Shown piece by piece: positions 1 through 5,488 of a stretch of 8,002 nt of DNA. Source of the stretch: Verrucomicrobiales bacterium (GTDB lineage Bacteria; Verrucomicrobiota; Verrucomicrobiia; Limisphaerales; UBA9464); the NCBI GenBank assembly GCA_003445095.1, contig DLVS01000106.1, positions 10,886 to 18,887 of the forward strand, written 5' to 3'. The notes beneath the pieces were generated by a model. The model made no database searches. It had not been told where the DNA came from and saw nothing but the letters and a program-made list of their open reading frames with translations. The translations under genes and the position numbers were made by a program. Every line of letters starts with the position of its first letter. Position 1 is the first letter of the stretch.

Positions 1-458
1 ATTCCATGGGCGGGCCGAATGAAATCGGGTTGAGCGAAAACCAACGCTGGCGGTAGCCAACCGGAGCGAATCAACTCCTGCGGCCCGTAGCAGTCGGCGA
101 GGATTCGGTCGAGCAGCGTGGCGCGTTGAATCAAGGCAGCTTCGAGTCCGCGCCAATCAGCCAGCGAAAGAATCAGGGGAACCGGATCCAACTGCCACGG
201 ACGCTCGACACCGAGGGGATCCCCGTAAACCGTGTAAGTAATCCCTTGCTCCTGCACCAACCGTCGCGCGCTGTCGGCGCGGCGCTTGAGCTCGTTTCGC
301 CCAAGATCTTCCAGATGCTGAATGAGCGTCGCGTAATGGGGACGCACCTTACCACGGTCGTCCCGCAATTCGTCGAACCCCCCGCTAGGTTCGGCATAAT
401 GGCCGAGGAGCGAGGTCGGAGCTATTTCCGGTGAGGAAACCGGCGCGGCACGCGTCAT
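1..458 (-). CDS. Circularly permuted type 2 ATP-grasp protein, N-terminal part (truncated by window edge)
   Basis: I translated this frame by hand: it opens at ATG (458-456) and stays open for 152 codons to the left edge, so the C-terminal part is missing. The protein matches the DUF404/DUF407 circularly permuted ATP-grasp family. Visible signatures are HYAEPSGGFDEL (residues 20-31), GITYTVYGDPLGVERPWQLD (72-91), a W-x2-LE-x2-LIQRA-x-LLD-x-IL-x-D-x-YGPQ segment (102-127) and LPPALVFAQPDF (135-146). Family members are thought to form amide/peptide bonds using ATP and are usually found with alpha-E (DUF403) and transglutaminase-like genes; the substrate is unknown. Those partners would be further left, downstream of this gene. 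No strong Shine-Dalgarno lies before the ATG (only a GGGG run), so the start is probable rather than certain. The ATP-binding core is not in view, so activity cannot be judged. Confidence 0.88.
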   Translation of the reverse strand, partial: MTRAAPVSSPEIAPTSLLGHYAEPSGGFDELRDDRGKVRPHYATLIQHLEDLGRNELKRRADSARRLVQEQGITYTVYGDPLGVERPWQLDPVPLILSLADWRGLEAALIQRATLLDRILADCYGPQELIRSGWLPPALVFAQPDFIRPAHG

Positions 459-516
459 TGCGCCCCGAGATTGACGGCAACCGTTCTTCGAGGCCAGCGA
501 GGAAGCGAACCAGCGG

Positions 517-535
517 AGTGCGACCTGGTCGCGCT
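517..535. promoter_or_regulatory. Near-perfect 19-bp dyad, operator-like
   Basis: The sequence AGTGCGACCTGGTCGCGCT is a palindrome around a single central T at 526. Eight of nine position pairs are complementary and the ninth is T opposite G. A one-base centre cannot form a normal RNA hairpin loop, which favours a dimeric protein site over a terminator. It lies 59 bp upstream of the ATG of the leftward ATP-grasp gene, a plausible place for a repressor or activator of that gene. GC-rich dyads do occur by chance, so this is a candidate only. Confidence 0.3.
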
Positions 536-588
536 ATCGGGTCGAGGCTTCAAAGCCGGAACTGACGTGCCAACGTTCGCGAAGCGTC

Positions 589-618
589 GTGGAGTGCGCC
601 TGCCCTCCGGCGCTTTGG
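589..618 (+). repeat. Intergenic repeat, copy 1 of an inverted pair
   Basis: The stretch starts GTGGAGTGCG, continues with a GCCCTC core and ends GGCGCTTTGG. It matches the minus strand of 776-804 at about 24 of 30 aligned positions with one gap, so the two are facing copies about 157 bp apart. Within the copy, GCGCC (596-600) and GGCGC (609-613) can pair, giving a small stem. It has the look of a short dispersed intergenic repeat, and from memory similar GTGGA...GGCGCTT strings are frequent in verrucomicrobial genomes; that recollection is unverified. Confidence 0.4.
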
Positions 619-775
619 AGCAGCGTGCTAACTCAGAGCGGCCGCATCATTCCGATCCCACCCGTTAGCCAGGCGAATGCCGAATCTGCCCAGGCGGCGA
701 CGCTCCGGCGCCTCGACTTGCGCGAAACGCGATGGGGCTGAACGGCACTCGCAGATCGCGGGCGACCCGTCGCAG

Positions 776-804
776 CCAAGCGCCAGAGGGCTGCCGCGGT
801 CCAC
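776..804 (-). repeat. Intergenic repeat, copy 2 of an inverted pair
   Basis: Read on the minus strand this begins GTGGACCGCGGCAGCCCTC and ends TGGCGCTTGG, one base shorter than the copy at 589-618. Shared blocks are GTGGA, GCG, GCCCTC and GGCGCTT; differences are scattered substitutions plus one missing T. The two copies face each other, so the 157 bp between them could be the inside of a very small element or simply two independent insertions. No target-site duplication was found around the pair. Confidence 0.4.
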
Positions 805-869
805 CAGAATGGAGCACAAAGTGCCAGGTCAAATATCCAATGCCCGAAACCGGTTTTTCGCGGTGCAAC

Positions 870-893
870 CTTTTGTTGCAGGTGCAACAAAAG
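870..893. promoter_or_regulatory. Perfect 11-bp inverted repeat with 2-bp spacer
   Basis: CTTTTGTTGCA (870-880) and TGCAACAAAAG (883-893) are exact reverse complements separated by GG. A third half-site, GGTGCAAC at 862-869, repeats the GGTGCAAC at 881-888, giving TGCAAC-type half-sites at a 19-bp direct-repeat spacing. The block is AT-rich in a GC-rich surrounding. The short spacer suggests a dimer-binding operator rather than a terminator; there is no following T-run. It lies about 285 bp before the Uma2 start, which is far for a simple operator, and 76 bp before the domain V-like hairpin, so it may instead belong to that element. Confidence 0.4.
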
Positions 894-968
894 TTCGCGC
901 GGCGGGCGACGAGCGGCCGAAGCTTCGCCCCGACTTCGGAGGCCGAATGCCCAAGGGAGGCGGCCGGA

Positions 969-1001
969 GAGCCGGATGCGGGAAATCCGCCCGTCCGGTT
1001 C
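969..1001 (+). ncRNA. Group II intron domain V-like hairpin (likely intron remnant)
   Basis: This 33-nt segment has the domain V layout. The lower stem GAGCCGG (969-975) pairs with CCGGTTC (995-1001) over seven base pairs including one G-U, and contains the AGC catalytic triad at 970-972. An asymmetric internal bulge follows (AT at 976-977 against CCGT at 991-994). The upper stem GCGG (978-981) pairs with CCGC (987-990) and is capped by GAAAT. Domain V is the most conserved part of group II introns, sits near their 3' end and binds the catalytic metals. Flanking bases GGCCGGA before and GGAGGGAGGGG after also resemble intron 3' regions. No maturase/reverse transcriptase gene is present, domain VI with a bulged adenosine is not clear (GAGGG 1003-1007 could pair with CCCTC 1024-1028), and no domain I was recognised, so it is probably a 3' fragment or a small derived element. 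Confidence 0.55.
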
Positions 1002-1177
1002 GGAGGGAGGGGTGGGGGTCTATCCCTCGTGCCAGCCGAGGACTCAGCGGCCAGACCAAACTCAACCGACCAGGCCTCACCGCGCCCCGCGCCGCCCGGA
1101 CTCCGGCATTTGCGCGGATCGGGGACGTCGGGCCGGGCGATCTCGACACCTCCGATCACTCAGCCTAGGTTCCGACC

Positions 1178-1759
1178 ATGATTGAGCCAGTGGCGCCACC
1201 GGCGAAGGTTTGGACTGAGGCGGACCTGGCCGCCCTTCCGGAAGACGGCTTCCAGCATGAAGTCGTCAATGGGGAGCTAGTAATGAGTCCGAAGAACAAC
1301 TTTTATCATGGCGACATCTGCTCTCGGTTGCTCGCCGCGCTGGTCAATTTCAACCAAAGACACCGGCTGGGCGCGGTGCTCGATTCCAGCACCGGCTTCT
1401 GGATGAACAATCGGAACTGTCGGGCGCCGGACATCTCATTCCTCACGAAGGCGCGATTGCGCGGGGCGCAGTTCCGCCGGCACACCAACCGTTTCTTCCC
1501 CGGTGCACCCGACCTAGCTGTGGAAATCCTCTCGCCGCACAACACGCGCTCCGAAATCACCGAACGCTTGAAAGACTTCTTTGCGAGCGGCGCTCAGATC
1601 GCCTGGGTCATCGATCCCGAGGCCGAAACCGTCGAAGTCTGTCATTCGCCTTCACAGCGCCGGTTGCTCGGTTCAGGCGCCGACCTCGACGGCGAACACC
1701 TGCTGCCCGGTTTCCGCCAGCCTATTGCCGACTTTTTTCAGCCGGGCGACTGGGAGTGA
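1178..1759 (+). CDS. Uma2 family protein (DUF820, PD-(D/E)XK nuclease-like fold)
   Basis: This 193-residue protein has the standard Uma2 layout: N-terminal WTEADLAALPEDGFQHEVVNGEL (residues 12-34), RAPDISFL (82-89), PDLAVEILSP (111-120), then LKDFFASGAQIAWVIDPE (131-148). Candidate active-site residues are E33, D85, D112, E116 and K132, all present, so the fold appears intact. The family is expanded in cyanobacteria, Planctomycetes and Verrucomicrobia, and its substrate is not established; 'endonuclease' is inferred from the fold. Length is normal for the family. The ATG at 1178 gives the expected N-terminus but has only a weak AGG upstream. The gene follows the repeat-rich region and the domain V-like hairpin on the same strand, and has no obvious functional tie to the genes downstream, from which it is separated by 79 bp. 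Confidence 0.88.
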   Translation: MIEPVAPPAKVWTEADLAALPEDGFQHEVVNGELVMSPKNNFYHGDICSRLLAALVNFNQRHRLGAVLDSSTGFWMNNRNCRAPDISFLTKARLRGAQFRRHTNRFFPGAPDLAVEILSPHNTRSEITERLKDFFASGAQIAWVIDPEAETVEVCHSPSQRRLLGSGADLDGEHLLPGFRQPIADFFQPGDWE

Positions 1760-1838
1760 TTTCGCCGATCGACTGACGATCGAAGTCTCATTGATTTTTT
1801 CTCGCGCCTCGACGCTGGGTCGCCTCTGCTAGCTCTCT

Positions 1839-2696
1839 ATGGCGTTGCGCGGATGGTTTATGATCCTGGTGTTCGGCGTGGTCCTCCAGGCGGAAGACGC
1901 GCGTCCGCCATCCCCGCAAGATCGGGCGGTGGCGGCCCTGAAAGCGGGTCGATACACCAATGCGTTCACCATCATTTCGGACGCGCTCAAAGCCGACCCA
2001 AAAGATGCGCGCTTGTGGAATTTTCGGGCGCAAATGCGCTCGCTATCGGGTGACTCCAGCGGCGCGATCGCTGACCTCACCGAAGGCATTCGGCAGGCGC
2101 CCGACTCGGCGTTCCTGCATCAAGATCGGGCCGTGGAGCGATTCAAGCAGGGGCAATTGACGGAGGCGCTCAGCGACTTCGACAGGGCCAACGAGCTGAG
2201 CGCTCAATTGGTGCCTTACAATTGGCAGCGGGGTATCGCGCTGTATTACGGAAGGCGCTATGCCGATGGACGGAAGCAGTTCGAGGCTCACCGGGCCGTG
2301 AATCCCAATGACGTGGAAAATGCGGTATGGCATTTCCTCTGCGTGGCTCGGGCCGAAGGCACGAACTCGGCGCGTCAGGTACTCATTCCAATTTCCAGCG
2401 ATGAGCGGATCCCGATGGTCGAGATTCACGAACTTTTCAGCGGAGAGGGGACGGAGGACGAGGTCCTGGAAGCGGCTGAGGAGGCGACTGGCGAAGGTGA
2501 AGAAAAACGCCAGGCAAAGTTTTATGCGCATCTGTACTTGGGGCTGTATAATGACGTGCTGGGTCGAGGGACACTAGCCAGGGAGCATCTGCAGAAAGCG
2601 GTGGCGCTGGCTGCGCCCAAAGATTTCATGGGGCATGTCGCCCGATTTCATCTCAACCGACTCACCGCGCCTTCGGCCAACAATTCCGCACCATGA
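1839..2696 (+). CDS. Secreted/periplasmic tetratricopeptide (TPR) repeat protein, NlpI-like
   Basis: The 285-residue product begins with a short hydrophobic stretch (MALRGWFMILVFGVVLQA, residues 1-18), consistent with a Sec signal peptide cut near residue 18; no lipobox cysteine is visible. About four TPR units follow: roughly 29-55 (A-x2-ALKAGRYTNAF, DPKDA), 57-90 (GDSSGAIADL, APDSA), 92-120 (G-x-LTEALSDFDRA) and 127-158 (GRRYADG, NPNDV). The 160-230 part (WHFLCVARAEG, EIHELFSG) and a C-terminal YLGLYNDVLGRGTLAREHL helix pair resemble NlpI-like proteins. TPRs mediate protein-protein contacts; the partner is unknown. The stop overlaps the start of the methyltransferase gene (ATGA), which implies co-expression. 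The ATG at 1839 is preferred because it starts the signal peptide, though no Shine-Dalgarno precedes it; M8 is a possible alternative. Confidence 0.8.
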   Translation: MALRGWFMILVFGVVLQAEDARPPSPQDRAVAALKAGRYTNAFTIISDALKADPKDARLWNFRAQMRSLSGDSSGAIADLTEGIRQAPDSAFLHQDRAVERFKQGQLTEALSDFDRANELSAQLVPYNWQRGIALYYGRRYADGRKQFEAHRAVNPNDVENAVWHFLCVARAEGTNSARQVLIPISSDERIPMVEIHELFSGEGTEDEVLEAAEEATGEGEEKRQAKFYAHLYLGLYNDVLGRGTLAREHLQKAVALAAPKDFMGHVARFHLNRLTAPSANNSAP

Positions 2697-4738
2697 CTCC
2701 CCATCCTCCCGACGATTCCAGTCCCCCAGGTTCGCGTCCGCCCAAACGTGGCGAACCTTGGCCCAAACGATTTACGTTCACGCCGGATGGCCAGATGCGG
2801 TTCGAGAAAGACCGCCCACCTCCTCGGCGGCCAGAAGATCGTCGTCCGTGGGGACCGCGGTCTGGTCCTCCGTTTCGCGGCGGGCCGGGTTCTGGCAGGC
2901 CGTTTCCAGGACGCGCACCCTTCCGGGGCGATGATTCCAGGGATCGTGGTGGGTACGGCCGCCCACCGTTTCGCTCCGACGATCGCGGACCCGGTGGGCC
3001 GCGTCCTTATCGGGATTCCCGCGGTGAACGACCGTTCCAAGGGCGCCCACCGTTCCGGAGTGATCGCGTAGGAAATCAGGGGGAATATCGCCGCCCACCA
3101 TTTCGCGCCGATGATCGTGAGCCGCGCGGGCCACGGTCGTATCAGGAATCGCAGGGACCGGCGCAGAGACCGTGGGGACCGCGTCGGTACGACGATGCTC
3201 GAAGAAATGAAGGTCCGAGCCGTGGAAGTTATGCGAATCGCGACGATCGTCCACGCCGCGACTTTGGGCCGCCGTCGGGACCAGGACCTCGCCGGCAGTT
3301 CGATCCGCCCCGCCAGGGAGATTTTTCAAGGCCCGGCCCCAGACCTCGGCCGCAGTTCGATCAAGGCCGTGGCCGTGACTTCGGCAGAGGCCGGGCGGAT
3401 GAACGGCCCCGCCTGCCGGGTGGACCGCGCGTGTATGATGCTGCGACCGGGCGACGCGGTGAGCGCTTCGTAGGACCGGCGTCGCGTCGCCCGTTGCCGG
3501 CGCCACAATCCGGTCAGGAAGAACGAGGGGAGCCAGGCCAATCTGACTTCCGACCTCCTCCGGCGAGAGAACCTGATTCTTCACCGGTTACTCGAATGGA
3601 GCTGGCGGAGCGCGTCATCACCAAAGCAACGCCCACAATTCCCGCGGACTTGTTGCTGCGACAGACCTTGGCTCGCCGCAAGCAGCTAACCCGCGCCGAC
3701 TCTGCGTGGATCAGTCGCGCCGTCTTCAGCTACTTCCGCTGGCGACGCTGGCTTGATGAGGCTCAGCCGATGAACGCGCAACTCGAACGCGCGTTGGCGT
3801 TGGCCGATGACTTCGCGATTTCTCCGGCGAACTTTCTGGACGCTGAGCTGATGTCCAACGCAGTCCCGTCGTGGACGCCCGAGTTCGTGACCGTCTCGCC
3901 CGAGTGGGCTCGATCGCTTCAAGCAGAGCCGGCCTTGTGGCTGCGCGCTCGCACCGGGATGGCGGCTCAAGTTTCCGCTCAACTGGGAAACTGCGATTCT
4001 CCCAAGTGGTCTGAGTTCACCGAGGCACTTCGCTACGATGGGCAAGAGGATTTGTTCCGGCACGAATTGTTTCAGGCGGGCGCGTTCGAGATTCAGGATC
4101 TCGCCTCGCAAGCCGTCGGACTCCTTTGCGCACCGCAACCGGGAGAGACCTGGTGGGACGCGTGCGCTGGCGAAGGTGGCAAGACGTTGCATCTGTCGGA
4201 CCTGATGGGCGGCAAAGGTCTGGTTTGGGCGAGCGACCGAGCCGAGTGGCGATTGCACCGTTTAAAACAACGGGCCGGCCGCGCCGGCTGTTTCAATTAC
4301 CGAAGTGTGTTGTGGAAGGGCGGACCGAAGCCGGCTACGAAAACGATGTTCGACGGAATCTTGCTGGATGCGCCGTGTTCCGGAGTGGGGACCTGGGGCC
4401 GTAACCCGCACGCTCGATGGACGACCAATTCGCAGGACGTGAGCGAACTGGCTGTCGTCCAACGCGACTTACTCAGCAACGTGGCCGCCTCACTGAAGGT
4501 GGGCGGCCGATTGATCTATGCGGTCTGCACCCTGACTCGTCCGGAGACGACGGAAATTGCCGACGCGTTTTCGGCGGCGCATCCGGAATTCACGCCGTTG
4601 CCCCTGGTAAATCCCTTCGCTCCCGGTGCTCCCGCGGCCGCGCGATTGGAACTATGGCCGCAGGTGACGGGAGCCAACGGCATGTTCATCGCCGCGTGGA
4701 CCCGACAGGCAATCCCGGATCCAGCACCGGTTGGGTGA
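2693..4738 (+). CDS. RsmB/NOL1-NOP2-Sun family RNA (cytosine-C5) methyltransferase with long Arg/Gly/Pro-rich N-terminal extension
   Basis: The 681-residue protein has two parts. Residues 1 to about 300 are low-complexity and rich in R, G, P and D, with repeated PFR(G/S/A)D units, and are predicted to be disordered. From about 300 (starting near MELAER, M302) comes a NusB-like helical region and then a SAM-dependent methyltransferase. Motif I is DACAGEGGKT (from D489), against the usual DACAAPGGKT; motif IV is DAPCSGVGTWGRNPHARW with C562; motif VI is YAVCTLTRPE with C612. Both family cysteines, the nucleophile (motif VI) and the resolving one (motif IV), are present, so the enzyme should be active. 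RsmB methylates C967 of 16S rRNA in E. coli; the exact target here is inferred. Without the extension the enzyme is about 380 residues, slightly shorter than E. coli RsmB (429). The ATGA overlap with the TPR gene supports the upstream start, but initiation at M302 is possible. Confidence 0.88.
   Translation: MTPHPPDDSSPPGSRPPKRGEPWPKRFTFTPDGQMRFEKDRPPPRRPEDRRPWGPRSGPPFRGGPGSGRPFPGRAPFRGDDSRDRGGYGRPPFRSDDRGPGGPRPYRDSRGERPFQGRPPFRSDRVGNQGEYRRPPFRADDREPRGPRSYQESQGPAQRPWGPRRYDDARRNEGPSRGSYANRDDRPRRDFGPPSGPGPRRQFDPPRQGDFSRPGPRPRPQFDQGRGRDFGRGRADERPRLPGGPRVYDAATGRRGERFVGPASRRPLPAPQSGQEERGEPGQSDFRPPPAREPDSSPVTRMELAERVITKATPTIPADLLLRQTLARRKQLTRADSAWISRAVFSYFRWRRWLDEAQPMNAQLERALALADDFAISPANFLDAELMSNAVPSWTPEFVTVSPEWARSLQAEPALWLRARTGMAAQVSAQLGNCDSPKWSEFTEALRYDGQEDLFRHELFQAGAFEIQDLASQAVGLLCAPQPGETWWDACAGEGGKTLHLSDLMGGKGLVWASDRAEWRLHRLKQRAGRAGCFNYRSVLWKGGPKPATKTMFDGILLDAPCSGVGTWGRNPHARWTTNSQDVSELAVVQRDLLSNVAASLKVGGRLIYAVCTLTRPETTEIADAFSAAHPEFTPLPLVNPFAPGAPAAARLELWPQVTGANGMFIAAWTRQAIPDPAPVG
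2911..3120 (+). repeat. In-frame PFR-(G/S/A)-D repeat segment of the methyltransferase N-terminus
   Basis: Four related units occur in the reading frame: APFRGDD, PPFRSDD, PPFRSDR and PPFRADD, beginning near 2915, 2963, 3047 and 3095. Unit spacings are 16, 28 and 16 residues. At DNA level three units share a CGCCCACC block followed by a TTTCG or TTCCG codon pair and GATGATCG-like ends, so they look like diverged tandem duplications inside the gene. Linkers are GYG, RDSRGERPFQG and GNQGEYR types. All spacings keep the frame, which argues that the segment is translated. Arg-rich RG/RPP repeats of this kind usually bind RNA non-specifically. Confidence 0.65.
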
Positions 4739-4799
4739 GCCGCGATTCTCCTAAGGCCGCACCAGAAGTTCTGTCGCCTCGACGACAATCCAAACAGGG

Positions 4800-5471
4800 T
4801 CACTTCCGGGTGTGCTCGCGGCGACGCCACGCTCGCTCGCGCCGCTTGAGCTCTCGGCCTAAGAGTTCCTCGGCCGACCAACCCTGAGCCTGGCATAACT
4901 CCGCCAAACGAAACAATTCAGCCGCGACTTGCGTCTTGGTCGGCCGTGAGTTTGGCGCCGGCTCCACCTCAGCAAGCTTCGCTTGGCGCGCTCGTTTGAT
5001 AAGCTTCTGCGCCCGCATCAACCCGGGTAGGTGTCGTGGCACTCCATCCAACGCCGACGGTCGTTCGTGCCGTGTGCCGTGTTTTTCGGTCTTCTTTATC
5101 TTTTCCCAGTTGGCCCAAACCTGATCCACATCCTTCACGCGAAGGTCACCGAAGACATGGGGATGGCGGCGAACCAACTTATCCGCCAATCGCTGGCATA
5201 CCGCATTGAAGTCGAAGGCTCCGCGTTCTTGGGCAAGCTGCGCGTGGAACACGACCTGCAACAAAACGTCACCCAGTTCCTCCGCCAACTCATGGTCATC
5301 CGCCGCTTCGATGGCGTCGAGGAGTTCATATACTTCTTCGACCGCGTGCCAGCGGAGCGTCCGATGATCTTGCTCGCGATCCCAGGGGCAACCATCAGGC
5401 GCACGCAGCATCGCCATGATCGCGAGGACTTGCCGAATGGGGGGCAGCTTACGAGAAGGAGAACGCGGCAT
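4800..5471 (-). CDS. mazG: MazG nucleoside triphosphate pyrophosphohydrolase
   Basis: MazG hydrolyses (d)NTPs to the monophosphate and pyrophosphate in the cytoplasm, cleaning the nucleotide pool and affecting ppGpp levels in E. coli. This 223-residue protein has CPWDREQDH (residues 28-36) followed by the metal-binding pattern EEVYELLDAI (from E45, E46, E49) and ELAEELGDVLLQVVFHAQ (E65, D68), plus the typical RRHPHVFGD and W-x2-IK segments. E. coli MazG has 263 residues in two MazG domains; here the second is shortened: after KLIKRARQAK a short linker leads directly to a LAELCQAQGWSAEELLGREL helix, and the usual acidic EE-x2-E helix is missing. The first, complete domain should carry the activity. 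The ATG lies 17 bp after the proB stop, pointing to a shared transcript. M19 or M21 are less likely starts since they would cut close to the CPWD motif. The gene converges on the methyltransferase gene. Confidence 0.9.
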   Translation of the reverse strand: MPRSPSRKLPPIRQVLAIMAMLRAPDGCPWDREQDHRTLRWHAVEEVYELLDAIEAADDHELAEELGDVLLQVVFHAQLAQERGAFDFNAVCQRLADKLVRRHPHVFGDLRVKDVDQVWANWEKIKKTEKHGTRHERPSALDGVPRHLPGLMRAQKLIKRARQAKLAEVEPAPNSRPTKTQVAAELFRLAELCQAQGWSAEELLGRELKRRERAWRRREHTRK

Positions 5472-5488
5472 GAAGAGATGTGGAGAAA

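Larger units (their letters stand above)
459..1177. other. 719-bp non-coding region rich in repeats and dyads
   Basis: No open frame here looks like a real protein: the candidates overlap on both strands, are rich in Arg/Pro/Gly/Ser, show no domain, and run straight through an RNA-like hairpin. The region separates the leftward ATP-grasp gene from the rightward Uma2 gene and so must contain both promoters. Inside it I see a 19-bp dyad (517-535), an inverted pair of ~30-bp repeats (589-618 and 776-804), an 11+11 bp palindrome (870-893) and a group II intron domain V-like hairpin (969-1001). It may be a scrapyard of small dispersed repeats. I see no tRNA, rRNA or CRISPR structure. Confidence 0.7.

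Noticed and set aside
1001..1060. Full domain VI and 3' splice site of a group II intron
   Set aside because: Only a 5-bp GAGGG/CCCTC pairing with no convincing bulged adenosine was found, so I do not mark an intron boundary.
665..1168. Overlapping ~150-165 codon frames on both strands in the repeat-rich region
   Set aside because: They have biased Arg/Pro/Gly/Ala composition, no recognisable motif, mutually exclusive frames, and run through the domain V-like hairpin and the palindrome.
459..1177. tRNA or other classical structured RNA gene
   Set aside because: No T-loop-like GTTCRA segment with cloverleaf arms, and nothing resembling tmRNA, RNase P or SRP RNA cores.
1766..1800. CGATCG-N5-CGATCG repeat followed by a six-T run after the Uma2 stop
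   Set aside because: The stem is only 6 bp and the T-run starts 12 bases later, too far for an intrinsic terminator; CGATCG is itself palindromic so chance pairing is easy.
2043..2531. 162-codon minus-strand frame inside the TPR gene
   Set aside because: It is a shadow of a gene with clear TPR periodicity and signal peptide; it contains no domain of its own.
2778..3584. 268-codon open frame on the minus strand
   Set aside because: It lies antisense to the Arg/Gly/Pro-rich methyltransferase N-terminus; the length is a by-product of the GC-rich repeats. The product is His/Arg/Ala-rich with no domain, and the plus frame joins a recognisable catalytic domain.
3686..4258. 190-codon minus-strand frame inside the methyltransferase gene
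   Set aside because: It is antisense to the NusB-like and SAM-binding part, and its composition is that of a shadow frame.
4739..4799. Possible terminator between the convergent methyltransferase and mazG genes
   Set aside because: Only a trivial AGAA-GT-TCT-type match is present; no stem of useful length or T-run.
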